Positions 1 to 5,209 of a stretch of DNA of 5,209 nt are shown here, in pieces. Each line of letters starts with the position of its first letter. Position 1 is the stretch's first letter. The notes beneath the pieces are model-generated. The model worked only from the letters and a program-made list of their open reading frames with translations. It made no database searches and was not told the origin of the DNA. Location of the stretch: positions 1-5,209 of the forward strand of contig JASHPV010000083.1 of NCBI GenBank assembly GCA_030037875.1, in the 5' to 3' direction. This stretch comes from Thermoplasmata archaeon. GTDB lineage: Archaea; Thermoplasmatota; Thermoplasmata; Lutacidiplasmatales; UBA184. The position numbers were made by a program, and so were the translations under genes.

Positions 1-501
1 CAGGTTGTACTCGATCGGGTATCGGATCCGCTTCAGGTCTCGAATGCCCTCCGGGTATCCGCGAAGCGAAATGTTTCCAGCATGGCTCATTCCCGCCCGC
101 ATCCATGGGAGCATGAGCGCCGGTGCCGGGCGACCCGTTTCGTCGATCACGGTGAAGGGGTTGTGGAAGTAGACGACCCGGGTCAGGTCCCGCGAGAAAG
201 CTTCCCAGACCCGCTCGAGCTTCTCGGGAAGGAACCGGTCGTCATCTTCGAGGATACAGACCACGTCCCCCCGGACGCGCGGGGCTGCCAGTTCGTGTTT
301 GGCACCCAGCACGACGTCGCCGCAGGGAACCACCACGCATCCTTGAGCCCGCAGGAACTGGTCCAGCTCCGGGTCGTCGAAGCGCTTGACCACCACGATT
401 TCATAGTCCGAGCGGGGCATCGTTTGATTGATGACGGACTGGACGGCCTCCCGGATGAATCGTGTCCGTAAGTCCGCGGTAATGACCACCGAGATCTTCA
501 T
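1..501 (-). CDS. Glycosyltransferase family 2, N-terminal part (runs off left edge)
   Basis: An open frame runs from an ATG at 501 to the window edge without a stop, giving 167 residues of a longer protein. The start MKISVVIT is a typical first beta strand of a GT-A fold. The helix 'AVQSVINQT' (residues 19-27) is the usual GT2 'SVLxQT' element. 'YEIVVVK' (33-39) is the next strand, and 'GDVVCILEDDDRFLPEKLE' (78-96) holds the acidic metal/nucleotide-sugar motif, EDDD at 85-88. The family transfers a sugar from a nucleotide-sugar donor, usually at the cytoplasmic membrane face. Two usual motifs differ: TADLR stands where 'PTYNR' is common, and KRFDDPELD stands where 'DDGSTD' is common; I recall the latter type from archaeal GT2 proteins. 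No membrane segment is visible in this part. AAGGT lies 6 nt upstream of the ATG as a possible ribosome site. It is divergent from the gene at 751. Donor and acceptor cannot be told. Confidence 0.9.
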   Translation of the reverse strand, partial: MKISVVITADLRTRFIREAVQSVINQTMPRSDYEIVVVKRFDDPELDQFLRAQGCVVVPCGDVVLGAKHELAAPRVRGDVVCILEDDDRFLPEKLERVWEAFSRDLTRVVYFHNPFTVIDETGRPAPALMLPWMRAGMSHAGNISLRGYPEGIRDLKRIRYPIEYNL

Positions 502-750
502 ACCGCGACCTTAAGCGCGCGCTGCGAACTGAGCAAGGCTCGACGGCTTAGGCAGTGGATGCGCTTTGATATCTTCCCACCCCAACGGTTCGGTGGATAA
601 TTCGAAGGGCGTCATAGCTGGCTCTCAGCCATGCGGCGGAAAGGGGCTGCGCCGGGGTCCCGAGAACGACGGAAGTCCAACTACGGTCCACGACCGACCG
701 TTCGGTTCTAGCAATCGGCTCAAGAACAACTTCCGACCGGAGCTCTCAGG
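502..750. other. Divergent intergenic region, no clear promoter
   Basis: This 249-bp spacer separates the minus-strand GT2 gene from the plus-strand three-gene operon, so it should carry two outward promoters. I see no good bacterial -35/-10 pair and no clear archaeal TATA box with BRE in either direction. The only AT-richer patches are around 565-573 (TTTGATATC) and 597-604 (ATAATTCG), both far from the start at 751; either would imply a long leader there. The 7-mer GTTCGGT occurs twice (near 587 and 699), the second copy inside a small ACCG-TT-CGGT inverted repeat. No convincing gene was found in it. Confidence 0.6.
739..742 (+). promoter_or_regulatory. Shine-Dalgarno-like site for the gene at 751
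   Basis: GGAG ends 8 nt before the ATG at 751. This supports that start over later in-frame codons and fits the protein's first beta strand (VSILTYS) starting right after it. The site is short, so the evidence is moderate. Confidence 0.5.
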
Positions 751-1797
751 ATGAAGGACGTCTCGATCCTCACCTACTCCACGGCCGGTGGGGGGATCGC
801 CGAATATGTAAGTCACCTCCGGTCCCGGTTGGACAGCGAGTTCCACATCTCGTCGGAGGTAGTCCAAGCACCGGAGGCGGCGGAGTCCGACACGGTCCTC
901 ATCGAGTACCAAAAAAATCTCCCTTTGGGGTCTCGATTGCTTCTGGACGTCCAGCGACTCGGTCAGACGAAAAAAGTCCTGGTCGAGGTCCACGATCATC
1001 TTTCCCAGTTCTCCGAAAAGGACCGGATGAATCTGTCCCAGAGAGCGACCCTGCTGTACCGCTCGGATGAATTCGCCCGCTATGACGGTGTCCAGCGGTA
1101 TTCGATCATGCCACTGTCGGCATACCTCGACGTTCCCCGGATCGTTGTTCCGTACACTGGGGAGGTACGTTTGGGCTGGTTCGGGTATGCGGCCAAACAC
1201 AAGGGATTGCTCCGAATCGTTCGGTTGGCGCGTCGGCTAGGAGTGCCGACGCTTCTCTTGGCGAGTCGGAATACAGAAACGACGGACGGAATCAGTCAAT
1301 ACAACGAGACCGTGGAAGAAGCCCAACGCAAAGGCGGCGCGCACTGCGAGATCAAAACCGGCTACTTCACGGCCGAGGAGATCGTACGAGATTTGAGTGG
1401 ATGTTCCCACGTCGTTTTCGCCCACACGAATCAGCCGACAGCCTCCGGGTCCATCGAGTTTGCCAAGCGGGCCGGTCGTCCGATCATCGCAACCAATACC
1501 TTCCAGTCTCGACTGGCCCGAATACAGTTCCGGTTCTCGAGGCTGAACCCCCGGGAGTGGGGCGACTGGCTTCTGGACCGCGGCGTCGATTTCAAATATC
1601 GGGCGTCGGGCGATAGAGCCTCGTACGCCGCCGTTCCCTCCCTTCGTACTCTTACGTCGGAAACGGTGCGGCATACCCTCCCGCCCGATGTGGATGGTCT
1701 ACCCACACTCGTAAGAGCGCTTCAGATTCCGAAGACGCCGAATGGCGCAGTCGGGAAAAACGGAAACTTCGCCCTTCGCGAGGGAAGCACAGCATGA
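751..1797 (+). CDS. Atypical GT-B (GT4-like) glycosyltransferase
   Basis: This 348-residue protein looks like a GT-B glycosyltransferase. The N-terminal strand VSILTYS (4-10) is followed by the glycine loop GGGIAEYVSHL (13-23), as in GT4 enzymes. The second Rossmann domain begins at RLGWFGYAAKHKGLLRIVRL (140-159), matching the GT4 'IGYxGxxxxxKGL' pattern. 'TASGSIEFAKRAGRPIIAT' (230-248) matches the donor-binding helix region. The usual E-x7-E pair is incomplete: E236 is present but the first position is Q228. The N-terminal domain is also short, about 135 residues against the common 170-200, and the last 40 or so residues resemble nothing I know. It could be an active retaining enzyme with an altered site or a non-catalytic partner of the next protein. 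It is the first gene of the operon; its TGA overlaps the next ATG. Donor and acceptor are unknown, and no membrane segment is evident. Confidence 0.8.
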   Translation: MKDVSILTYSTAGGGIAEYVSHLRSRLDSEFHISSEVVQAPEAAESDTVLIEYQKNLPLGSRLLLDVQRLGQTKKVLVEVHDHLSQFSEKDRMNLSQRATLLYRSDEFARYDGVQRYSIMPLSAYLDVPRIVVPYTGEVRLGWFGYAAKHKGLLRIVRLARRLGVPTLLLASRNTETTDGISQYNETVEEAQRKGGAHCEIKTGYFTAEEIVRDLSGCSHVVFAHTNQPTASGSIEFAKRAGRPIIATNTFQSRLARIQFRFSRLNPREWGDWLLDRGVDFKYRASGDRASYAAVPSLRTLTSETVRHTLPPDVDGLPTLVRALQIPKTPNGAVGKNGNFALREGSTA

Positions 1798-2912
1798 GGA
1801 TTCTCCGCATCAACACTCTGGAGGGCCCCCATTTGGGAGGAGCCGAGCAGTACATTGTCGAGACCAACCGAGCCCTCCGGTCTCGGGGCCACGAAGCACG
1901 GAACCTATTCCTCAGCGCCCATACCGTGCAGCTCGACGATCCTAGCGCCGCCACGTTCTACCGGCCCGTGCCCCCGTTTGGCCTTCCGAGAGTTTTGCGC
2001 CGTGCGGCGGGCTGGGCCGGCGATGCCGAATGGATCAACTTCCACGCCCAGGAATTCCGTCCAGACATCGTTCACCTTCACAACGCGTTCACGGCATTGC
2101 CGGCCATCGCCCGTTTTGCCGACCAAACGGCCGTGCCATTTGTGATGACCGTTCACGGGTCCGACCCGGACTTTCCTATTGAAAAGCCTCCGTTGGTCGA
2201 GCGAATCCTCTACTTTCCTTGGCGGGGCCTGTTTGACCGAAAGGTCGTGCCCAAAGTCCGAGCGTTCATCTGCCCGAGCTACGCCAACAAGTCCTATCTC
2301 GACGCGCATGGGTATAGGCCGACCGAGATGGTCCGATCGTTCATCCAGCAACCGGATAATGCGCCGAGTCACGGCCCGTTAACCTCGCCCTTCCGCATCG
2401 GCTATATCGGCCGCCTCGAAACGGCAAAGGGACTGCCGGAACTTCTGCATGCGTGGACCGAGCTGCATCGACGATTGAACGGCGGGATATCGCTGGATAT
2501 CGCGGGGGCAGGCCCGCGGCACGTACCGAGCGGCCCGGGGATCATTCTGCGGGGTCGCGTGTCGGGAGAGGAGAAGGATCGTTGGTACTCCGGCATCGAT
2601 GTCTTGGTCATCCCGTCGCGCAGCTACGAGAACCTCCCATTGGTCGCGGTGGAAGCGTTGGCCCGGGCCATACCGGTCATCGCCTCCGACAACGGGGGCT
2701 TGCGGGAGATACTCGACGGCGGACGATTCGGATTCTTGTTGCCGCCCGGATTTCATCCCGCGCAACTAGCGGAGTCGATCGAGCACGTTCGCGACCACTA
2801 CGACGAGGCTGTCCAACGGGCCAAGAAGGGCCAGGAGTACGTTCGGCAGGAATTCACGGAGGAACGGCACATGGAACGATTGCTATCGATCTACGAGGCC
2901 GTCCTCCGATGA
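1794..2912 (+). CDS. Glycosyltransferase family 4 (GT-B fold)
   Basis: A complete 372-residue GT4 protein of normal family length. Seen in order: first strand MRILRIN (1-7); acceptor-side loop GGAEQYI (15-21), the common 'GGAE' motif; DIVHLHN (91-97); TVHGSD (119-124); start of the donor domain RIGYIGRLETAKGLPEL (201-217), with the family's conserved Arg207 and Lys212 that contact donor phosphate; LDIAGAGP (234-241); and the complete E-x7-E motif as E279 and E287 in 'YENLPLVAVEAL', followed by 'PVIASDNGGLREI' (294-306). These indicate a retaining enzyme using a nucleotide-diphosphate sugar at the cytoplasmic side of the membrane. The start is fixed by the ATGA overlap with the preceding gene, with GAGGG 9 nt upstream as a likely ribosome site. 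Its own stop overlaps the next gene in the same way. Sugar specificity cannot be read from sequence; a role as a sulfoquinovosyltransferase is possible but only suggested by the nearby sulfoquinovose genes. Confidence 0.93.
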   Translation: MRILRINTLEGPHLGGAEQYIVETNRALRSRGHEARNLFLSAHTVQLDDPSAATFYRPVPPFGLPRVLRRAAGWAGDAEWINFHAQEFRPDIVHLHNAFTALPAIARFADQTAVPFVMTVHGSDPDFPIEKPPLVERILYFPWRGLFDRKVVPKVRAFICPSYANKSYLDAHGYRPTEMVRSFIQQPDNAPSHGPLTSPFRIGYIGRLETAKGLPELLHAWTELHRRLNGGISLDIAGAGPRHVPSGPGIILRGRVSGEEKDRWYSGIDVLVIPSRSYENLPLVAVEALARAIPVIASDNGGLREILDGGRFGFLLPPGFHPAQLAESIEHVRDHYDEAVQRAKKGQEYVRQEFTEERHMERLLSIYEAVLR

Positions 2913-3880
2913 CGACCGTGGCAGTGACCGGGGCCAGCGGTTACATCGGGGGCCGTTTGGTCCCGGCCCTGTCGGACGCGGGGTATCGGCTGCTCCTGGT
3001 TGATGATGGCTCCGGCCCGGTGACAGCCGTTCATCCTGAACATCCCATCGAGAAGCTCGACTTCGGTTCGGAAGAGGGCCTCCACGTCCTGCAGGGGAGC
3101 GATGTGGTCCTGCATCTCGCCGCGGTGAGCGGAGTGGTGCGCTGCGCCGAGGATCCGGTGCGGAGCCTTCGGGTCAACGTGCAAGAAACGGAGCGTCTTG
3201 TTCGGCAGTGTCGGGAGAAAGGAATCCCCATGGCGTTCGCGAGCAGTTTCGCGGTCGTCGGGATCCCGAAGAAACTGCCGATCACCGAGTCGACCCCGAC
3301 CCATCCCACGCATGCCTACGCTGCCCAGAAGGCGACCGGGGAGGCTCTCGTTCGGTCCACGCTGGACACCGGTGATACGCCCGGTGCGATCCTGCGCATG
3401 AGCAACGTCTACGGAAGCTACCGGGTGGGGCCGCGAACGATCGCCAAGGGTAACGTTCTCAACCTGTTCGTGGAGCAAGCCCGGGCCGGCGCGCTCCGTG
3501 TCTTTGCACCGGGGACCCAGAAGCGGGACTTCATCCATCTCGATGATGTTGTCGCACACTGGGTCGCGGTGGTCCGGTATCTCTTGGACCGTTCGCGGAC
3601 ATCGGGGGTCCAAACGTTCAACGTGGCGAGCGGCGAATCCGCCTCCGTGCGGGACGTGGCGGAGAAGTTCCGGACGATCTGGCAGGGGCTCCACCCGGCG
3701 GAACCCGGGCTCAAGCTCACCACGGTACCGAATCCACGAGGAAGCATCGAACTTCTCCAACCCGAGTTCTCCATCGACCGACGGACGACCGAGAAGACCC
3801 TTGGGGTCCGGTGCCGTTGGAGCCTCGATGAAGGAATTCGGTCGATGTTATCGGCCGAAGCGGGTACAAGCTCTGCGTAG
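2909..3880 (+). CDS. NAD-dependent epimerase/dehydratase (extended SDR, nucleotide sugar)
   Basis: This 323-residue protein has the length and motifs of extended short-chain dehydrogenases acting on nucleotide sugars. TGASGYIG (7-14) is the TGxxGxxG dinucleotide-binding loop. LLLVDD (28-33) ends strand 2 with an Asp, which favours NAD over NADP. HLAAVSG (69-75) is the usual 'HLAA' element, SSF (112-114) carries the catalytic Ser, and YAAQK (137-141) is the YxxxK pair (Tyr137, Lys141). RMSNVYG (163-169) and KRDFIHLDDV (205-214) are hallmarks of the UDP-glucose 4-epimerase-like group. The open frame extends upstream to 2453, but that part overlaps the GT4 gene in another frame and is not SDR-like; the ATG at 2909, overlapping the GT4 stop by ATGA, starts directly at the first strand. 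It probably interconverts or dehydrates a UDP- or dTDP-sugar for the two upstream glycosyltransferases. The exact reaction (4-epimerase, 4,6-dehydratase or 4-reductase) is not resolved. Confidence 0.93.
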   Translation: MTTVAVTGASGYIGGRLVPALSDAGYRLLLVDDGSGPVTAVHPEHPIEKLDFGSEEGLHVLQGSDVVLHLAAVSGVVRCAEDPVRSLRVNVQETERLVRQCREKGIPMAFASSFAVVGIPKKLPITESTPTHPTHAYAAQKATGEALVRSTLDTGDTPGAILRMSNVYGSYRVGPRTIAKGNVLNLFVEQARAGALRVFAPGTQKRDFIHLDDVVAHWVAVVRYLLDRSRTSGVQTFNVASGESASVRDVAEKFRTIWQGLHPAEPGLKLTTVPNPRGSIELLQPEFSIDRRTTEKTLGVRCRWSLDEGIRSMLSAEAGTSSA

Positions 3881-3896
3881 ACCCTCGAGGGAACGC
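3875..3896. repeat. Small inverted repeat at end of epimerase gene
   Basis: GCGT (3875-3878) pairs with ACGC (3893-3896) around the perfect 10-bp palindrome CCCTCGAGGG (3882-3891), overlapping the stop codon of the epimerase gene. It could form a hairpin on either strand between the two convergent operons. No T-run follows, so calling it a terminator would go beyond the sequence. Confidence 0.35.
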
Positions 3897-3936
3897 TCCG
3901 CTAATCCCGGACCGCCGGACTAGCCCGTCGCGGTGC

Positions 3937-3958
3937 GCGCCTCGGGCAACCAAGGCGC
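3937..3958. repeat. Inverted repeat in convergent spacer
   Basis: GCGCCT (3937-3942) and AGGCGC (3953-3958) are perfectly complementary with a 10-nt loop, ending just at the 3' end of the minus-strand uridylyltransferase gene. A hairpin that helps end both convergent transcripts is conceivable, but there is no T-tract and a 6-bp stem may arise by chance in GC-rich DNA. Confidence 0.3.
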
Positions 3959-4840
3959 CTACGCACGCCGATTGGGCGGTCGCTCAGCTTCCCTGTAAGT
4001 GCGTCGGAGCGTCGTCAGATAGCCTTCAGGAGAACCGACGGACCGCCAATCACTGGGGCTGTCGAGTACGAGCGCCGCTACCCGACCTCCTTCCGAGATC
4101 ATCCGGGCTACCCCGGTAGTGACCTCAAGTTCGGGAGGATTTCCTCGGGCGATGGCCCGAAGGGCTTCGAACAAGCGGGGGGAGAACGCGTAGACGGCTG
4201 CCGCGGCCCAGTTCGACCTGGGGCGAGCGGGTTTCTCCTCCATTCCGACCACGGTCAGACGCCGGAGGCCCCGGAAGCGTCCCGAGCTCGAGCCTTCGAC
4301 CACTCCGTACCGGGTCGGATGCTTCACTCGGCGGACAAGCAAAACGGCGTCGAGGTCGTCCTGCTCCCGAAGGTCGGCCATGGCCCGGGGGATTCGCCCG
4401 GGGTGATCCTCGACCAGTATCGCATCGCTGGCGTGCAGCACGAACGGATGGTGACCCACGTATGGTTCGGCCATGAGCACCGCATCCCCAAAACCGCGCG
4501 GCTCGGCCTGCACCGCGAACCGGAGTCGAAGCTGTCCGAGGGTACGGTAGAACTCGCGGGTTTCTCGCAGCCGGTCGACGTGGTGCGAGTGGCGCGCCAA
4601 GAATTCACGGTCGATGGTGAAGTAATTCTGGACAAACGCCAAGTCGCGCGGTTGTACCACTAGGACAATGTCGGTGATGCCCGCCCCGACGAAGGTCTCC
4701 AGTACCCGGTGGGCGATCGGCTTCAGGACCGGCAGTCCGTTCTGGCCCCGGTCATAGAGCGGGAGGAATTCCTTCCGGAGGCCGCGGGACCACGGAAGCA
4801 TCCGGGTTCCCTCGCCAGCGAGGGTAAGGATGCCTCGCAT
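3959..4840 (-). CDS. galU: UTP-glucose-1-phosphate uridylyltransferase (GalU-type nucleotidylyltransferase)
   Basis: This 293-residue protein has the usual GalU length and makes a UDP-sugar, most likely UDP-glucose, plus pyrophosphate from UTP and sugar-1-phosphate in the cytoplasm. Seen: LAGEGTRMLPWSRGLRKEFLPL (start at residue 7) is the nucleotide-binding signature, with Gly9, Gly11, Thr12, Arg13 and Lys23; Arg22 replaces the common Pro. PVLKPIAHRVLE (37-48) follows as in GalU. EPRGFGDAVL (113-122) is the 'PxGxGhAvL' element, and HASDAIL (136-142) carries the metal-binding Asp139. EEKPARPRSNWAAAAVYAF (201-219) is the sugar-binding 'EKP...SN.a..g.Y' region. In the C-terminal WRSVGSPEGYL (265-275), Ser267 stands where many relatives have Asp. 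It starts 9 bp after the stop of the sulfoquinovose synthase gene, so they are probably co-transcribed and its product would feed that enzyme. A thymidylyltransferase or another sugar-1-phosphate substrate is less likely but possible. Confidence 0.9.
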   Translation of the reverse strand: MRGILTLAGEGTRMLPWSRGLRKEFLPLYDRGQNGLPVLKPIAHRVLETFVGAGITDIVLVVQPRDLAFVQNYFTIDREFLARHSHHVDRLRETREFYRTLGQLRLRFAVQAEPRGFGDAVLMAEPYVGHHPFVLHASDAILVEDHPGRIPRAMADLREQDDLDAVLLVRRVKHPTRYGVVEGSSSGRFRGLRRLTVVGMEEKPARPRSNWAAAAVYAFSPRLFEALRAIARGNPPELEVTTGVARMISEGGRVAALVLDSPSDWRSVGSPEGYLTTLRRTYREAERPPNRRA

Positions 4841-4849
4841 GGCCGGTCA

Positions 4850-5209
4850 CTAGACCTGGGAGGGGCTCGAGGAAGGTTTCGAACCCGACGGACCGGTCGG
4901 CGCTTCGGGGTGGAGTTGGTCAGGAGCGGACAGGTGGGGCCTGTTGTCCGCCTCTCGCCAATTTACCCTCGGTAGGACAACGTTTCGTTTGGACTCTAGC
5001 CGTCGGCGGAAGCGGAGGAGGTCGCGGAAGAGCTCTCGCAGTACGTCGTTCAGTTCTCGGGTTCTGCGATATCCCCGCTTCGGGAGCTCTTCGTGGATGG
5101 GATTGTAGTAGTGTTCCTCCGCCTCCACACGCGGGTCGGGAGGATGCTCGATCACAGGATGGAGCCCAAACTCGCGAGCGATGGATTGAGTCATGTCGGC
5201 GAGTTGGTT
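4850..5209 (-). CDS. sqd1: UDP-sulfoquinovose synthase, C-terminal part (SQD1/Agl3 type; runs off right edge)
   Basis: The frame enters from the right edge and stops at 4850, giving the last 119 residues. PDPRVEAEEHYYN (visible residues 24-36) closely matches the remembered C-terminus of plant SQD1, 'PNPRVEAEEHYYN'. It is followed by the equivalents of SQD1's 'LLDSLLNF' helix (VLRELFRDLLRF, 56-67), 'DTKQIMPSVSW' (ESKRNVVLPRVNW, 72-84) and the end of the domain. SQD1, and Agl3 of Sulfolobus, are NAD-dependent extended SDRs that make UDP-sulfoquinovose from UDP-glucose and sulfite. The catalytic Tyr/Lys and the NAD-binding loop lie outside the window. An ATG at 5194 is internal: the SQD1-like alignment continues upstream of it. 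After the conserved Trp (visible residue 84) a 35-residue tail rich in Pro and Ser follows, longer than the short tail I recall in SQD1. It sits 9 bp upstream of galU, which would supply its UDP-glucose. Another SQD1-like epimerase is a minor alternative. Confidence 0.88.
   Translation of the reverse strand, partial: NQLADMTQSIAREFGLHPVIEHPPDPRVEAEEHYYNPIHEELPKRGYRRTRELNDVLRELFRDLLRFRRRLESKRNVVLPRVNWREADNRPHLSAPDQLHPEAPTGPSGSKPSSSPSQV

Noticed and set aside
566..754. Plus-strand 62-residue frame with a TTG start whose stop overlaps the ATG at 751 (ATGA).
   Set aside because: The overlap is attractive, but the peptide is low in hydrophobic core residues, resembles nothing, has a rare start codon and no clear ribosome site.
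911..918. A_AAA_AAT slippery-like heptamer in frame in the GT-B gene.
   Set aside because: The zero frame continues through a sensible protein, the -1 frame yields no recognisable domain, and no downstream stimulatory structure is evident.
625..1200. Minus-strand 191-residue frame covering the spacer and the start of the GT-B gene.
   Set aside because: It lies antisense to the well-supported gene at 751-1797, shows no family motif, and long antisense frames are common in GC-rich DNA.
2453..2908. In-frame upstream extension of the epimerase frame (GTG start).
   Set aside because: It overlaps the GT4 gene in another frame, is Arg/Gly-rich without domain features, and the SDR fold begins exactly at the ATG at 2909.
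2891..3760. Minus-strand 289-residue frame opposite the epimerase gene.
   Set aside because: Arg/His/Pro-rich shadow of a strongly supported SDR coding frame, with no recognisable domain.
3875..3958. Intrinsic terminator between the convergent operons.
   Set aside because: Two small inverted repeats are present, but neither is followed by a T-run on either strand, so they are listed only as repeats.
4875..4886. GGTTTCGAACCC resembles the T-arm of a tRNA.
   Set aside because: The flanking bases do not give a 5-bp T stem or a matching acceptor, D or anticodon arm on either strand; it lies within the tail of the sulfoquinovose synthase frame.
1..5209. CRISPR array, insertion sequence, defence system or phage genes.
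   Set aside because: No regularly spaced repeats, transposase motifs, terminal inverted repeats or defence-type domains were seen; every long supported frame is a sugar-metabolism or glycosyltransferase gene.

Overview
This GC-rich window is a sugar-nucleotide and glycan-assembly locus. It holds six protein-coding genes, two of them cut by the window edges, and no RNA gene, mobile element or CRISPR array that I can support. The organism is probably an archaeon. The visible glycosyltransferase family 2 start has a 'VVK-RF-DDPELD' stretch instead of the bacterial 'VDDGS' stretch, the nucleotidylyltransferase has an archaeal-looking N-terminus, and the genes are tightly packed with ATGA overlaps. 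A GC-rich member of Thermoplasmatota is my best guess, from remembered family features only; a bacterium is not excluded.

Layout. Positions 1-501, minus strand: N-terminal part of a GT2 glycosyltransferase running off the left edge. Positions 502-750: a divergent intergenic region with no convincing promoter. Positions 751-3880, plus strand: a three-gene operon of an atypical GT-B glycosyltransferase (751-1797), a canonical GT4 glycosyltransferase (1794-2912) and an extended-SDR nucleotide-sugar epimerase/dehydratase (2909-3880), each joined to the next by a 4-bp ATGA overlap. Positions 3881-3958: a short convergent spacer with two weak inverted repeats. Positions 3959-5209, minus strand: a two-gene operon of the C-terminal part of a UDP-sulfoquinovose synthase (SQD1/Agl3 type, running off the right edge), then 9 bp later a GalU-type UTP-glucose-1-phosphate uridylyltransferase.

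How the genes fit together. GalU would make UDP-glucose, and SQD1/Agl3 converts UDP-glucose plus sulfite to UDP-sulfoquinovose. The plus-strand epimerase could supply another activated sugar, and the three glycosyltransferases could build these sugars onto a lipid, dolichol-linked oligosaccharide or surface polymer. The most notable inference is a sulfonated-sugar glycan (or sulfolipid) pathway in a possible archaeon. The link between the sulfoquinovose genes and the glycosyltransferases is by proximity only.
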